Notes under the pieces: generated by a model
What the model was told of the DNA's origin: nothing
What the model saw: the letters and a program-made list of their open reading frames with translations, nothing else
Database searches by the model: none
Translations under genes and position numbers: made by a program
Shown: positions 44,084-52,294 of the stretch, piece by piece
How the letters are laid out: each line of letters starts with the position of its first letter
Numbering within the stretch: the first letter of the stretch is position 1
Origin: Nesterenkonia aurantiaca
GTDB taxonomy: Bacteria; Actinomycetota; Actinomycetes; Actinomycetales; Micrococcaceae
Assembly (NCBI RefSeq): GCF_004364585.1
Contig: NZ_SOAN01000007.1
Coordinates: 124,001 to 188,000 of the forward strand
Direction: 5' to 3'
Length of the DNA stretch: 64,000 nucleotides

Positions 44084-45082
44084 ATGCCCACCACCCACGC
44101 CACGAGTGCGGACCTCGAACGGCCCTCGCCCGAGCTCTCCCCTCCGACCACCGACCTCGCCACCTGGCGCGAGGCCATCGCCGCCGCCGTCGTCCCGCTC
44201 GACATCCAGGCAAAACCGGGCACCACCTTTGCCGGGCGCATCCGCAGCTCCTGCGTGGACGGCGTGGGCGTCTATGAGCTGCTCACCACCGCCCACAGCG
44301 TGCGGCGCACCCCGAGCCTGATCTCCAAGCACGACCCCAGGTTCTACAAGCTCAGTCTGCAGCTCTCCGGACGGGGCATTCTGGAGCAGGACGGCCGCCG
44401 CGCCGACCTGGGTCCCGGGGATCTGGCCATCTATGACACCCACCGGCCCTATGCCCTGCACTTCCCCGAGCCCAGCCGGACCATGGTGATGGTGATCCCT
44501 CGCGAGCCGGTGGACCTCACCGCAGAACAGATCGCAGGGGTCACCGCCACCTGCTTCTCCCACGACCGCGGATTCGGACGAATGGTCAACCCGTTCTTCG
44601 TCGAGCTCTGCAACAGCATCGAGCAGCTGCCAGGGGCCTATGGCGCTCGGCTGGTCCATTCTGCACTGGACCTGATGGTGACCATGCTGGCCCAGGAGCT
44701 CGACAGCCGCCGCGAGGAACCCAGCTCCATCACCGGCAGCCTCCACCGGGAGATCCGCGAGTACATCCTGAACCACCTGAGCGATGAGACGATGACCCCG
44801 GCCTCTATCGCCGCCGCGCATTTCGTCTCGCTGCGCTACCTCTACACGATCTTCTCGGGGCAGGGCGACACGATCTCCGCCTGGATCCGTGCCCGTCGGC
44901 TGGAGCATATCCGCCGGGACCTGCTCGACCCGCTCCACGCGCAGCGCACCGTCTCATGCCTCGCCGGCCGCTGGGGCCTCCATGACGCCGCGCACTTCTC
45001 CCGGCTGTTCAAGGCCGAGTACGGCGAGTCCCCGAGCGTGTACCGCCGGCAGCGTCTGGTCGGGGGGTCGCGGGCCGCCTGA
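44084..45082 (+). CDS. AraC-family transcriptional regulator
   Basis: A 332-residue activator-type protein. Residues about 40-200 form an AraC-binding-like (cupin-type) sensory domain with FYKLSLQLSGRGILEQDGRRADLGPGDLAIYDTHRPY. The C-terminal 100 residues hold two helix-turn-helix motifs, the first around MTPASIAAAHFVSLRYLYTIF and the second around CLAGRWGLHDAAHFSRLFKAEYGESP. AGGAGAGACG precedes the ATG at 44084. It lies between the permease and the amine oxidase and is the likely activator of tyramine/aromatic amine catabolism, as FeaR is in E. coli. Confidence 0.92.
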   Translation: MPTTHATSADLERPSPELSPPTTDLATWREAIAAAVVPLDIQAKPGTTFAGRIRSSCVDGVGVYELLTTAHSVRRTPSLISKHDPRFYKLSLQLSGRGILEQDGRRADLGPGDLAIYDTHRPYALHFPEPSRTMVMVIPREPVDLTAEQIAGVTATCFSHDRGFGRMVNPFFVELCNSIEQLPGAYGARLVHSALDLMVTMLAQELDSRREEPSSITGSLHREIREYILNHLSDETMTPASIAAAHFVSLRYLYTIFSGQGDTISAWIRARRLEHIRRDLLDPLHAQRTVSCLAGRWGLHDAAHFSRLFKAEYGESPSVYRRQRLVGGSRAA

Positions 45083-45109
45083 GCTCGCGTGATGCGGGAG
45101 AATCGGCTC

Positions 45110-45727
45110 ATGCCGAAGAAGATCGACCGTGAAGACCGCCGCCAGCAGATCGTGCGGACCTATCTGCGCATCGCTGACCGAGATGGACTGGAGGCGGCGA
45201 CCTCCCGGGCCGTGGCCACCGAGCTGGGAGTCTCGACCGGGTCGCTCTGGCATTACTTCACCGGGTTCGACGACGTCGTGTTTCGTGCCTTCACCTTGAT
45301 CTTCGATCGCACGAACACCCGGATCACCGAGCAGGTCGGCGAGCTGGCCGGCCTGCGGGCTCTGATCGCCATGCTCCGAGAGATCCTGCCGGTCGGCGAG
45401 GAGACCGAACGTGAGGCCCTCATCGTGGCCAACTTCTGGGGCCGCGCATCATCGAAGCCTGAGCTCGGTCGGTTCCAGACCGAGGTCGGCGCTCGGTGGC
45501 ACCGCCAGATCACCGACCTGCTCATCGAGGCGATAGAGGCCCAGGAGCTCATCGACTCCGTCCCGGTCGAGGAGCTCACCGATGTACTCATGGTGCTGAT
45601 CACCGGCCTGCAGGTGGAATGCGCGCTGCGCACGCCGCTGTCCCCGGCGGAGCGGCAGTGGCGGATGGTCCGCCACTGCCTCTCCCCCTGGCTCACCGAA
45701 ACGGGCCATGCCGCGGTCATCGCCTGA
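45110..45727 (+). CDS. TetR-family transcriptional regulator
   Basis: A 205-residue protein. The N-terminal helix-turn-helix is RRQQIVRTYLRIADRDGLEAATSRAVATELGVSTGSLWHYF, a TetR signature, followed by an all-helical ligand domain with an unusual WHRQITDLLIEAIEAQE stretch resembling BetI-type regulators. The ATG at 45110 has GGGAG upstream; earlier codons would overlap the AraC stop. It follows the AraC gene by 27 nt. The palindromes TTGAGC-N4-GCTCAA before araC and before the amine oxidase are good candidates for its operator. Confidence 0.9.
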   Translation: MPKKIDREDRRQQIVRTYLRIADRDGLEAATSRAVATELGVSTGSLWHYFTGFDDVVFRAFTLIFDRTNTRITEQVGELAGLRALIAMLREILPVGEETEREALIVANFWGRASSKPELGRFQTEVGARWHRQITDLLIEAIEAQELIDSVPVEELTDVLMVLITGLQVECALRTPLSPAERQWRMVRHCLSPWLTETGHAAVIA

Positions 45728-45755
45728 GAGCTGCCCGACCCGCAGGTGAAACGGT

Positions 45756-47783
45756 TCAGCTGCAGCCGCAGCCGCAGCCGCCGGATCCCTCGGCATCACC
45801 GGATGCCTCGGCGCCGCCGGATCCTTCGGCATCACCGGTCCTGGAACCCTCCGGGGTCGCCGCGCAGTGCCCGGAGGGCTCCGGGGGCACGTCCAGGGTC
45901 GGGTTGCGGTCGAAGAAGCCGTTGGGGGTCAGCGTGAAGCCTGCATAGTCCACCGGCATGATCGGCCAGTCCTCGGTCCGCGGGAAATGGGTCAGCCCGA
46001 AGGTGTGCCACAACACCAGGTCTTCTCCCTCCAGCGAGCGATCCTGCTCGATGTAGCTCGGCAGCCCGCCGAATCCTGGGTTGAGATTCACCTGGTCGCC
46101 GGCTGGGAACTGCTCGTCGGGATGATGCTGGGTCACCCACAGATGGTGCCCGGCGAAGGCCGCGCGGCGCCGGATCGAGGAGTCCTCGGCGGCCAGCAGC
46201 GTGGGACTCTCCTCAGGGTGCAACAGATACGCGGTGGGAGCTCCGAGCCGGTTCGTCTGCTCCGCGCTGCTGATCTGCCAGACCCGCCCCACCGAGCCCT
46301 TGGCGTCGCGCACCGCCTGCTTCTCCGAACGCAGCCGGGTGACGCTGCGGGTAAAAGCATTGCCCCACGGGTTCTCCTCGCTGGTGGGCACCTGGACAGC
46401 GTCGATCTCATCGATCGAGTTCCTGATTCCATCCACGGTCATGTCCAGCCGGGCGCTGAAGAGGTGTTGATGGACGGGTGCCCCCAGACCCGGGGCCAGT
46501 TCGGTGGCGTAGGGGTAGTCGGGCGAGGGCATGCCGGAGGTGAAGACGATTCCGGTGGCCTTGGACTCCAGCTCGATCTTGCCGTCAAGGTAGAGGTACC
46601 AGTAGAAGCCGTAGTCGTAGTTGCCCACCGTGACGAAGAAGGAGATCACGAGTCGGCGCTGGCGGCGCACCTCGCTGGTGCCCGAGAAGTCGTCGGTGTG
46701 CTTCCAGAGGATGCCGTAGTCCTCCTCGTGGATGCAGATCGCATTGGGCAACGTCTTGGGCCGACCGTGGTCATCGACGACGACGGCGTCCACATAGGTG
46801 ATCTCCCCCTTGCAGTCACAGCCGAGCTCCAAGGCGTTGGCGAGCCGACCGAACTGGTACTCACCGACGTCGAAGTAGTTCTGCCAGGCGTGGGTGGGTG
46901 TGGGGTCCCCATAGTTGACCACCATCTCCGCGACCGAGCCGCGGTAGAGGATGGGCCGGTCGACGCCGCGATCGTGGAAGCTCAGCTGGTGCAGGGTCAG
47001 ACCCTCGCGGCCGTTGAACCCGACCCTGACCTTCCAGTTCTCCCAGGCCAGCACGCCGTCTTGGAGGCTGAAGCTGACCCCCTCGGGCTGGGTGATGGAG
47101 ATCGGCTTCAGCGAGGTGCGGTACTCCCCCCGAACGGCGGGGTCCAGGTAGTCACCGGACTCCTCGGGCACATGCATCACCTCGGTCTCCACCACACGCA
47201 GGACCTTCTTATGGGTCAGGTCCACGTGGGCCACGACTCCGTCGATCGGATGCGCCCATACCGAGTCGCTCGGGTAGTCCTGGCGGAACGCCAGCGCGCG
47301 GACCATGCGCACCCCGACCTCATCGGAATAGCCGAAGATCCCTGCGGAGAGCCCGACGACGACGACCTGGTCCAGATCGGTCACACCCCGCTTGGCGACC
47401 GCCTCGACCCAGCGCGGATCTGCCTTCACGATCGGGTCCGCGCCGGCGAGGTCTTCGTCGAAGCTCGGGGCCGAGCCCTTCTCCACCGCGTCGACCTCAC
47501 GGCGTTCCACGATGGCCTCGCGGTCCAGGTCCAGCACCAGCTCGGTGAGTGTCAGCGTGCTCAGGTCCGTGAGCAGCAGCGCCACCTGACGCGGCAGCCG
47601 AACCCCGGGGCTCCAGGCGATGACGTCTTGCTTGCTGGGTTCGCGCAGCGTCACGTAGGAGACGCGGGTGGCATCGGTGAGCAGGGATTCGCGTTCCAGC
47701 ACACCCCGCATCGCCTCGATCTCGGGGACCGAGAGCGGTGTCAGTGGGTGGCGGGACTGCGGGTCTGAGGTCTTGTCAGCCAT
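45756..47783 (-). CDS. tynA: Copper-containing primary amine oxidase (tyramine/phenylethylamine oxidase type)
   Basis: A 675-residue topaquinone enzyme that oxidises primary amines to aldehydes, H2O2 and NH3. The cofactor tyrosine is Tyr389 in VGNYDYG, the catalytic base is Asp305 in NYFDVGEYQFG, and copper ligands are His438 and His440 (HQHLF) and probably His599 (GLTHFPRTEDWPIMP). No signal peptide is seen, so it is cytoplasmic or exported otherwise. The C-terminus is a Gly/Ser/Glu-rich tail ending SGGCGCGCS. AAGGAGG precedes the ATG. In this context tyramine is the likely substrate, the product feeding the aldehyde dehydrogenase and then the hpa operon. Confidence 0.95.
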   Translation of the reverse strand: MADKTSDPQSRHPLTPLSVPEIEAMRGVLERESLLTDATRVSYVTLREPSKQDVIAWSPGVRLPRQVALLLTDLSTLTLTELVLDLDREAIVERREVDAVEKGSAPSFDEDLAGADPIVKADPRWVEAVAKRGVTDLDQVVVVGLSAGIFGYSDEVGVRMVRALAFRQDYPSDSVWAHPIDGVVAHVDLTHKKVLRVVETEVMHVPEESGDYLDPAVRGEYRTSLKPISITQPEGVSFSLQDGVLAWENWKVRVGFNGREGLTLHQLSFHDRGVDRPILYRGSVAEMVVNYGDPTPTHAWQNYFDVGEYQFGRLANALELGCDCKGEITYVDAVVVDDHGRPKTLPNAICIHEEDYGILWKHTDDFSGTSEVRRQRRLVISFFVTVGNYDYGFYWYLYLDGKIELESKATGIVFTSGMPSPDYPYATELAPGLGAPVHQHLFSARLDMTVDGIRNSIDEIDAVQVPTSEENPWGNAFTRSVTRLRSEKQAVRDAKGSVGRVWQISSAEQTNRLGAPTAYLLHPEESPTLLAAEDSSIRRRAAFAGHHLWVTQHHPDEQFPAGDQVNLNPGFGGLPSYIEQDRSLEGEDLVLWHTFGLTHFPRTEDWPIMPVDYAGFTLTPNGFFDRNPTLDVPPEPSGHCAATPEGSRTGDAEGSGGAEASGDAEGSGGCGCGCS

Positions 47784-47799
47784 GGTGATCCTCCTTATA

Positions 47800-47839
47800 G
47801 TTGAGCGCACGCTCAACAATAAATATGACACATCTCACA
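47800..47839. promoter_or_regulatory. Operator palindrome and CRP/GlxR-like site between amine oxidase and membrane-protein genes
   Basis: GTTGAGCG-CA-CGCTCAAC (47800-47817) is a perfect palindrome just before the amine oxidase ribosome-binding site and shares TTGAGC-N4-GCTCAA with the AraC upstream region. TATGA-CACATC-TCACA (47824-47839) matches 9 of 10 CRP/GlxR positions. The divergent gene starts at 47859. Confidence 0.6.
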
Positions 47840-47858
47840 CAGGTTTCGGAAGGGTTCG

Positions 47859-48461
47859 ATGCATATGACGATCCTGCTTCGTCGGACGGCGGCCGCGGGC
47901 GCCGCCCTCTCCGGACTGCTGCATCTGCTGATGCTCACCCATGGGCACCACCTGGGCTCGGCCCTGGCGATGGCGGGGATGGCGATCATCTGCCTGCCCT
48001 GCGCCGGGCATCTCTGGCGGACGCCCAGTCCCCGCTCCTGGCTCACGATCGCGGCGATGAATGCCGCCATGCTGGGGCTGCACCTCTGGCTGATCGCCGG
48101 GACCGAGCAGAGCCACACGGACCCTGTGAGCCGGACACCCGGCGCCGATCAGGCTCTGCTGGGCGACCATGCCCATGCAGCCGCGGGCCCGCTGGGGACC
48201 GGCCTGCCCGCAGGCACCGAAGCCGCCGTCGTCGAACCTGGATCCGGCCCGGGCCTGCTGCACGAGGCGCTGCTGCCACTGGCCTCCGGGCTGGCCACCC
48301 TCGAGATCCTGCTGGCGGTCACGGCGCTGATCCTGCTGCGCAGAGGACCAAGCGTGCAGACAGGCAACAGAGCCCTGCACGCTGAATCAATCTCGATCTG
48401 CGCGAACGAGGCCATTCTGATCCCAGCACCATCCCCCACCGACAAAGGAGTCACCCGATGA
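47859..48461 (+). CDS. Membrane protein of unknown function linked to amine oxidase and aldehyde dehydrogenase
   Basis: A 200-residue protein with about four membrane helices. The first part is rich in His, Met and Cys for its size: HLLMLTHGHHLG, then MAGMAIICLPCAGH and AAMNAAMLGLHLWL. A loop of about 60 residues is followed by one more helix (LASGLATLEILLAVTALILL). No family recognised. The ATG at 47859 follows GGAAGGG; a second ATG two codons later is possible. The stop overlaps the aldehyde dehydrogenase start (ATGA). Its His/Met-rich helices next to a copper enzyme make a copper-related role possible, but this is speculation. Confidence 0.7.
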   Translation: MHMTILLRRTAAAGAALSGLLHLLMLTHGHHLGSALAMAGMAIICLPCAGHLWRTPSPRSWLTIAAMNAAMLGLHLWLIAGTEQSHTDPVSRTPGADQALLGDHAHAAAGPLGTGLPAGTEAAVVEPGSGPGLLHEALLPLASGLATLEILLAVTALILLRRGPSVQTGNRALHAESISICANEAILIPAPSPTDKGVTR

Positions 48462-49867
48462 GCACCCAGACCACTGACCTTCTGGACCGCATCCAGGATC
48501 CCGAAACGGGGCGTGAGATCCTCGATCCGGCCACCGGCGAACGGGTGGGCTTCGCCCCTCAGGCCACCGCCGAGGACCTCGACGCCGCGGTCGCCCGCGC
48601 CCTTGCAGCGCAGCCGGGCTGGGCCGCCAGCGGCGAGGACACGCGCAGGCAGGCCCTGCATGCCGCCGCGGACGCCGTGGAGGCCCACGCCGAAGAGCTC
48701 GCCCGACTGCTCTCGCGGGAGCAGGGCAAACCGCTGAACGGTCCGAACGCCAGGTTTGAGGTGGGAGCCTGCGCGGCGTGGCTGCGCACCACCGCCGATC
48801 TGACCCTGGAGCCCGAGGTGATCGTCGACGACGAATCCGGCCGAGCCATCATGCACTACCGTCCGCTGGGCGTGGTCGGGGCGATCGGTCCCTGGAACTG
48901 GCCGATGATGATCTCGATCTGGCAGATCGCGCCGAGTCTGCGGATGGGCAACACCGTGGTGATCAAGCCCAGCGGGTATACCCCGTTGAGCGTGCTCGCG
49001 CTGGTGGAGGTGCTCAATTCTGCGCTGCCGGCAGATGTCCTGCTCGCGGTTCCGGGCCGCGGTGATATCGGCGACCGGCTCTCCCGGCACCCTGATGTCG
49101 CGAAGATCATGTTCACCGGCTCCACCGAGACCGGGAAGTCCATCGTGAAGGCCGCCTCGGACACCATGAAGCGGATGACCATGGAGCTCGGCGGCAACGA
49201 CGCCGGGATCGTGCTTGAGGACGCAGACCCACGTGCTCTGGCCGAGGGGATCTTCTGGGGAGCGTTCATCAACACCGGGCAGACCTGTGCGGCGCTGAAG
49301 CGGCTCTACGTGCCGGATGCGATCTATGACGAGGTCTGTGAGGCGCTCATCGAGGTGGCCAAGACCATGCCGATGGGCATCGGGCTCGAAGAGCAGAATG
49401 TGCTCGGTCCGCTGCAGAACCGGGCGCAGTGGGAGATCGTGGACCGGCTGGTGCGGGCGGCCAAGGACTCCGGCGCGCGGGTGCTGCTCGGCGGCGATCC
49501 CGACCAGGAGGCCGCCGGGAACTTCTACCCGACAACCCTGGTCGCCGACATCGACCCGCAGAACCCCCTGGTCATCGAGGAGCAGTTCGGCCCGGCCCTG
49601 CCGATCATCCGGTACACGGACCTGGATCAGGCCGTGGAGTGGGCGAACGCCCTGGACGAGGCTCTGGGCTCCTCGGTCTGGTCAGCGGACCCCGCCCGCG
49701 CGGTCGAGGTCGCGGCCCGACTCGTGGCCGGCACCACCTGGATCAACAAGCACGGCGCGGTTGATCCTCGGATCCCCTTCGGCGGCGCCCGAGAGTCCGG
49801 GTTCGGCATGGAGTTCGGCGTGGCCGGACTGAAAGAGGTCGCTCAGCCGCATGTGATCAGCCAGTAG
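48458..49867 (+). CDS. Aldehyde dehydrogenase, likely for 4-hydroxyphenylacetaldehyde
   Basis: A 469-residue NAD(P)-dependent enzyme. GPWNWPMMISIWQIAPSL, FTGSTETGKSIV, MELGGNDAGIVLED (catalytic Glu) and NTGQTCAALKR (catalytic Cys) are present, and IPFGGARESGFGMEFG closes the fold. It is translationally coupled to the upstream membrane protein and divergent from the amine oxidase, so it most likely oxidises the aldehyde made from tyramine or phenylethylamine to the arylacetate, as FeaB does in E. coli. A terminator follows 17 nt after the stop. Confidence 0.9.
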   Translation: MSTQTTDLLDRIQDPETGREILDPATGERVGFAPQATAEDLDAAVARALAAQPGWAASGEDTRRQALHAAADAVEAHAEELARLLSREQGKPLNGPNARFEVGACAAWLRTTADLTLEPEVIVDDESGRAIMHYRPLGVVGAIGPWNWPMMISIWQIAPSLRMGNTVVIKPSGYTPLSVLALVEVLNSALPADVLLAVPGRGDIGDRLSRHPDVAKIMFTGSTETGKSIVKAASDTMKRMTMELGGNDAGIVLEDADPRALAEGIFWGAFINTGQTCAALKRLYVPDAIYDEVCEALIEVAKTMPMGIGLEEQNVLGPLQNRAQWEIVDRLVRAAKDSGARVLLGGDPDQEAAGNFYPTTLVADIDPQNPLVIEEQFGPALPIIRYTDLDQAVEWANALDEALGSSVWSADPARAVEVAARLVAGTTWINKHGAVDPRIPFGGARESGFGMEFGVAGLKEVAQPHVISQ

Positions 49868-49883
49868 CACCCGACTGCGCGGA

Positions 49884-49914
49884 AAGGGGAGCCCCCTCGT
49901 CGGGGGCTCCCCTT
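49884..49914. terminator. Strong hairpin terminator between convergent genes
   Basis: AAGGGGAGCCCCC (49884-49896) and GGGGGCTCCCCTT (49902-49914) pair perfectly, 13 bp around TCGTC. It lies between the aldehyde dehydrogenase and the His-rich gene, which converge, and could serve both. The T-tract is only two bases, as common in actinobacteria. Confidence 0.8.
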
Positions 49915-49930
49915 CCGGTGCGCGAGCGGC

Positions 49931-50098
49931 TCAGTGCTCGTCGTAGTGGTCCTCATGGGCGGCGTGGCGGTGGCCGTCGTGGACGTAGTCCACATGGTCA
50001 CCGTGCTCCACGGCCTCGTGTCCACAGTTCTCGCCGTGGGTGTGGTCTTCGAGCTTGTGCTCCGCGGTGCGGTGCTCGTGGGTCTGGTGCTCAGTCAT
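49931..50098 (-). CDS. His-rich mini-protein, probable metal-binding
   Basis: A 55-residue protein with about 15 histidines and 17 acidic residues (MTEHQTHEHRTAEHKLEDHTHG, then GHEAVEHGDHVDYVHDGHRHAAHEDHYDEH). It has a single Cys in ENCGH. The composition resembles metal-buffering His-rich proteins found with zinc or nickel regulators. It starts 8 nt inside the end of the ArsR gene and is translationally coupled to it. Binding of a divalent metal is inferred; the metal is unknown. Confidence 0.78.
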   Translation of the reverse strand: MTEHQTHEHRTAEHKLEDHTHGENCGHEAVEHGDHVDYVHDGHRHAAHEDHYDEH

Positions 50099-50429
50099 GA
50101 TGGTGCTCCTCACCGGCGGACACGCCCGCCGATTCTTGGGGTAGTGGTTCCTGGACGTGGGCAACGGCGTCGGCGATGACATGGGAGACGTGCTCGTCGG
50201 CCAATCTGTGCTCGATCTCCCGGCCTTGGCGCTCGGCGAGCACCAGGCCCGCCTGCTTGAGCGTGCGCAGGTGCTGGGAGACCAGCGGCTGAGACATCGA
50301 GGTCAGCTCCACGAGCTCGTTCACGGTCCTGGGGGAAGCTCCGATCAGGCACAGCAACCGGAGCCTCGACTCATGACCGAGAACCTTGAACAGCTGGGCC
50401 GCGCTGGTCAGCGCCGGGTTGTCACTCAC
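50091..50429 (-). CDS. ArsR/SmtB-family metalloregulator
   Basis: A 112-residue winged-helix repressor. AAQLFKVLGHESRLRLLCLIG and VNELVELTSMSQPLVSQHLRTLKQAGLV form the DNA-binding region, and the C-terminus EHHHD with HVSHVIADAVAHVQE resembles the alpha-5 zinc sites of SmtB/CzrA types (D/H-x-H and H-x2-H pattern). The GTG at 50429 gives the usual family N-terminus (VVSDNPALTSAAQLF); no strong ribosome-binding site is seen. It is followed by the His-rich gene and preceded by an AT-rich palindrome. Confidence 0.88.
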   Translation of the reverse strand: MSDNPALTSAAQLFKVLGHESRLRLLCLIGASPRTVNELVELTSMSQPLVSQHLRTLKQAGLVLAERQGREIEHRLADEHVSHVIADAVAHVQEPLPQESAGVSAGEEHHHD

Positions 50430-50449
50430 AACAACAGAACACCAGATAT

Positions 50450-50473
50450 ATAAGAATATTGCAATATATTTAT
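50450..50473. promoter_or_regulatory. AT-rich imperfect palindrome upstream of arsR (candidate operator)
   Basis: The perfect core ATATTGCAATAT (50456-50467) is flanked by ATAA and TTAT in mirror positions (50450-50453 and 50470-50473), a 24-bp imperfect palindrome in otherwise GC-rich DNA. It overlaps the stop of the upstream gene and lies 21 nt before the ArsR start. The shape fits 12-2-12 ArsR operators. Confidence 0.6.
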
Positions 50474-50808
50474 TGAGACGCACTCTCATCTGTGTCATCC
50501 ATCGCATCGAGCTCGGCCAGCGCATCCTCGGCCGCCGCGATCCGCCGGGCCTCGGGGAGCTCCCACCAGTAAGGGCCGCGCTCTCCCAGCCCGGTCTTGG
50601 CGAGACCGACCCGTCTCCGCGAGGCGGCCACCCGCTCCGCGTCGTCGGTCTTCTTCCCGGCCCCGACCCCGGACCTTCCACGGCCCAGATGTGACTTCAA
50701 CGCGGCCACCAGCTCCTCGGGAAGCGCCGGATCGGTGCGGCGCCAGCGTCGTCCCTTGATCACCAGCCAGCGCTCGGACTCCTGGGCAGATCGCGTCTCC
50801 TCGGCCAT
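50470..50808 (-). CDS. Conserved small actinobacterial protein (often called 'biopolymer transporter Tol')
   Basis: A 112-residue basic then acidic protein: ERWLVIKGRRWRRTDPALPEELVAALKSHLGRGR near the start and a GLGERGPYWW segment before an Ala/Glu-rich tail. I recall the same WLVIxGRRWRxTDP-x-GERGxxWW pattern in small actinobacterial proteins of unknown role; the name 'Tol' is an unsupported label. No membrane helix. The start at 50808 is chosen because GGAG lies 6 nt upstream. It is divergent from the photolyase gene. Confidence 0.7.
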   Translation of the reverse strand: MAEETRSAQESERWLVIKGRRWRRTDPALPEELVAALKSHLGRGRSGVGAGKKTDDAERVAASRRRVGLAKTGLGERGPYWWELPEARRIAAAEDALAELDAMDDTDESASQ

Positions 50809-50908
50809 CGACATCTCCTTCATCGGCCCAGTGGATGATCGGGCACTCCTGCTACTGTGCCAGCCAGGACGGCCGTTCGCGCGGCGCCGCTTCGCCGAAA
50901 GGGCACTG

Positions 50909-52294
50909 ATGACCCGCACGCTCCTCTGGTTCCGCGACGATCTGCGCACCGCAGATCATGAAGCGCTGCTCACCGCGTGTCAGCGCGCGCAGAATCCGGG
51001 CGATGTCCTGGCACTCTATGTCCTCGATGAGGTGAGCCCGGGGGTGCGTCCGCTGGGCGGTGCGGTGAAGTGGTGGCTGCATCACGCGCTGGCGTCGATG
51101 CGGGAAGAACTTGCCGAGCTCGGCATCCCGCTGCTGCTGCGCGCCGGAGATCCCGCAGTGATCCTGCCCGCCCTGGCCCAGGAGCTCGGCGCCGAGAAGG
51201 TGCAGTGGTCGCGGCGCTACGGCGGACCCGAGCGCGCGGTGGACGCCGGGATCAAGGCCGCGCTGCCTGAGCTGGGCATCGAGGTGGAGAGCTTCAACGC
51301 CTCGCTGCTGCATGAGCCCTGGACCGTGCAGACCAACACCGGCGGACCCTATAAGGTCTACACCCCCTTCTGGAAGCAGATCAGCGTGCGCGACCCTGGG
51401 GCCCCGCATGAGCGTCCGGCTGCGCTGGGCACGCTTGCCCAGGCCGAGGCGGCGCTTCCCACCCTGGAACAGGGTGCCGGGGATCTCGAGGCGTGGGAGC
51501 TGCTGCCCACCCGTCCGGACTGGGCCGGGGGCCTGCGTGAGAACTGGACCCCCACCGAGGCCGGGGGCCACGATCGGCTGCGCGAGTTCCTGGAACACCA
51601 GGTCGAGGACTACGACGACGCCCGGGACACCCCAGCCGGGGACGGCACCTCCCGGATCTCGCCCTACCTGCGCTTCGGCCAGCTCAGCCCGCGCCAGGTA
51701 TGGCACGCCGCGCATCAGCAGACCGATGAGGCGGTGGACAAGTTCCTCTCCGAGATCGGCTGGCGGGAGTTCTGCTGGCACCTGCTCTTCCACTTCCCGC
51801 AGCTGCCGCACACCAATCTTCGCGCCCAGTTCGACGCCTACCCCTGGAAGTCGCGCCGCGACGCGCCCGAAGACTTCCGCGCCTGGTCCAAGGGCGAGAC
51901 CGGGTTCCCCTGGGTGGATGCCGGGCAGCGGCAGCTCTGGGAGACCGGACACATGCACAACCGGGTACGGATGGCCTCGGCGAGCCTGCTGATCAAGAAC
52001 CTGGGCATCGACTGGCGCGAGGGTGAGGCCTGGTTCTGGGACACCCTGGTCGACGCCGATGCCGCCTCGAACCCGGCAAACTGGCAGTGGGTGGCCGGCT
52101 GCGGAATGGACGCCGCGCCCTACTTCCGGATCTTCAACCCGGAGCGGCAGCGGGAGCGCTTCGACCCCAAGGGCACCTATGTCAGCACCTGGATCCCGGA
52201 GCTGAACTCCCCCGACTACGCCACCCCGATCGTGGACCTGAAGGCCTCGCGCGAGGAGGCGCTGGAGCACTACAGCCAGATCAGCGGCAAGTGA
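50909..52294 (+). CDS. phrB: Deoxyribodipyrimidine photolyase
   Basis: Repairs cyclobutane pyrimidine dimers with light, using FAD. The 461-residue protein starts MTRTLLWFRDDLRTADHEAL, the antenna Rossmann domain, and the FAD domain holds RISPYLRFGQLSPRQVWHAA, FLSEIGWREFCWHLLFHFP and the signature region WVDAGQRQLWETGHMHNRVRM with NWQWVAGCGMDAAPYFRIFNP. The tryptophans of the electron-transfer chain (WREF, WQWV) are in place. AAAGGG precedes the ATG at 50909. It stands alone, divergent from the small protein gene. Confidence 0.94.
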   Translation: MTRTLLWFRDDLRTADHEALLTACQRAQNPGDVLALYVLDEVSPGVRPLGGAVKWWLHHALASMREELAELGIPLLLRAGDPAVILPALAQELGAEKVQWSRRYGGPERAVDAGIKAALPELGIEVESFNASLLHEPWTVQTNTGGPYKVYTPFWKQISVRDPGAPHERPAALGTLAQAEAALPTLEQGAGDLEAWELLPTRPDWAGGLRENWTPTEAGGHDRLREFLEHQVEDYDDARDTPAGDGTSRISPYLRFGQLSPRQVWHAAHQQTDEAVDKFLSEIGWREFCWHLLFHFPQLPHTNLRAQFDAYPWKSRRDAPEDFRAWSKGETGFPWVDAGQRQLWETGHMHNRVRMASASLLIKNLGIDWREGEAWFWDTLVDADAASNPANWQWVAGCGMDAAPYFRIFNPERQRERFDPKGTYVSTWIPELNSPDYATPIVDLKASREEALEHYSQISGK

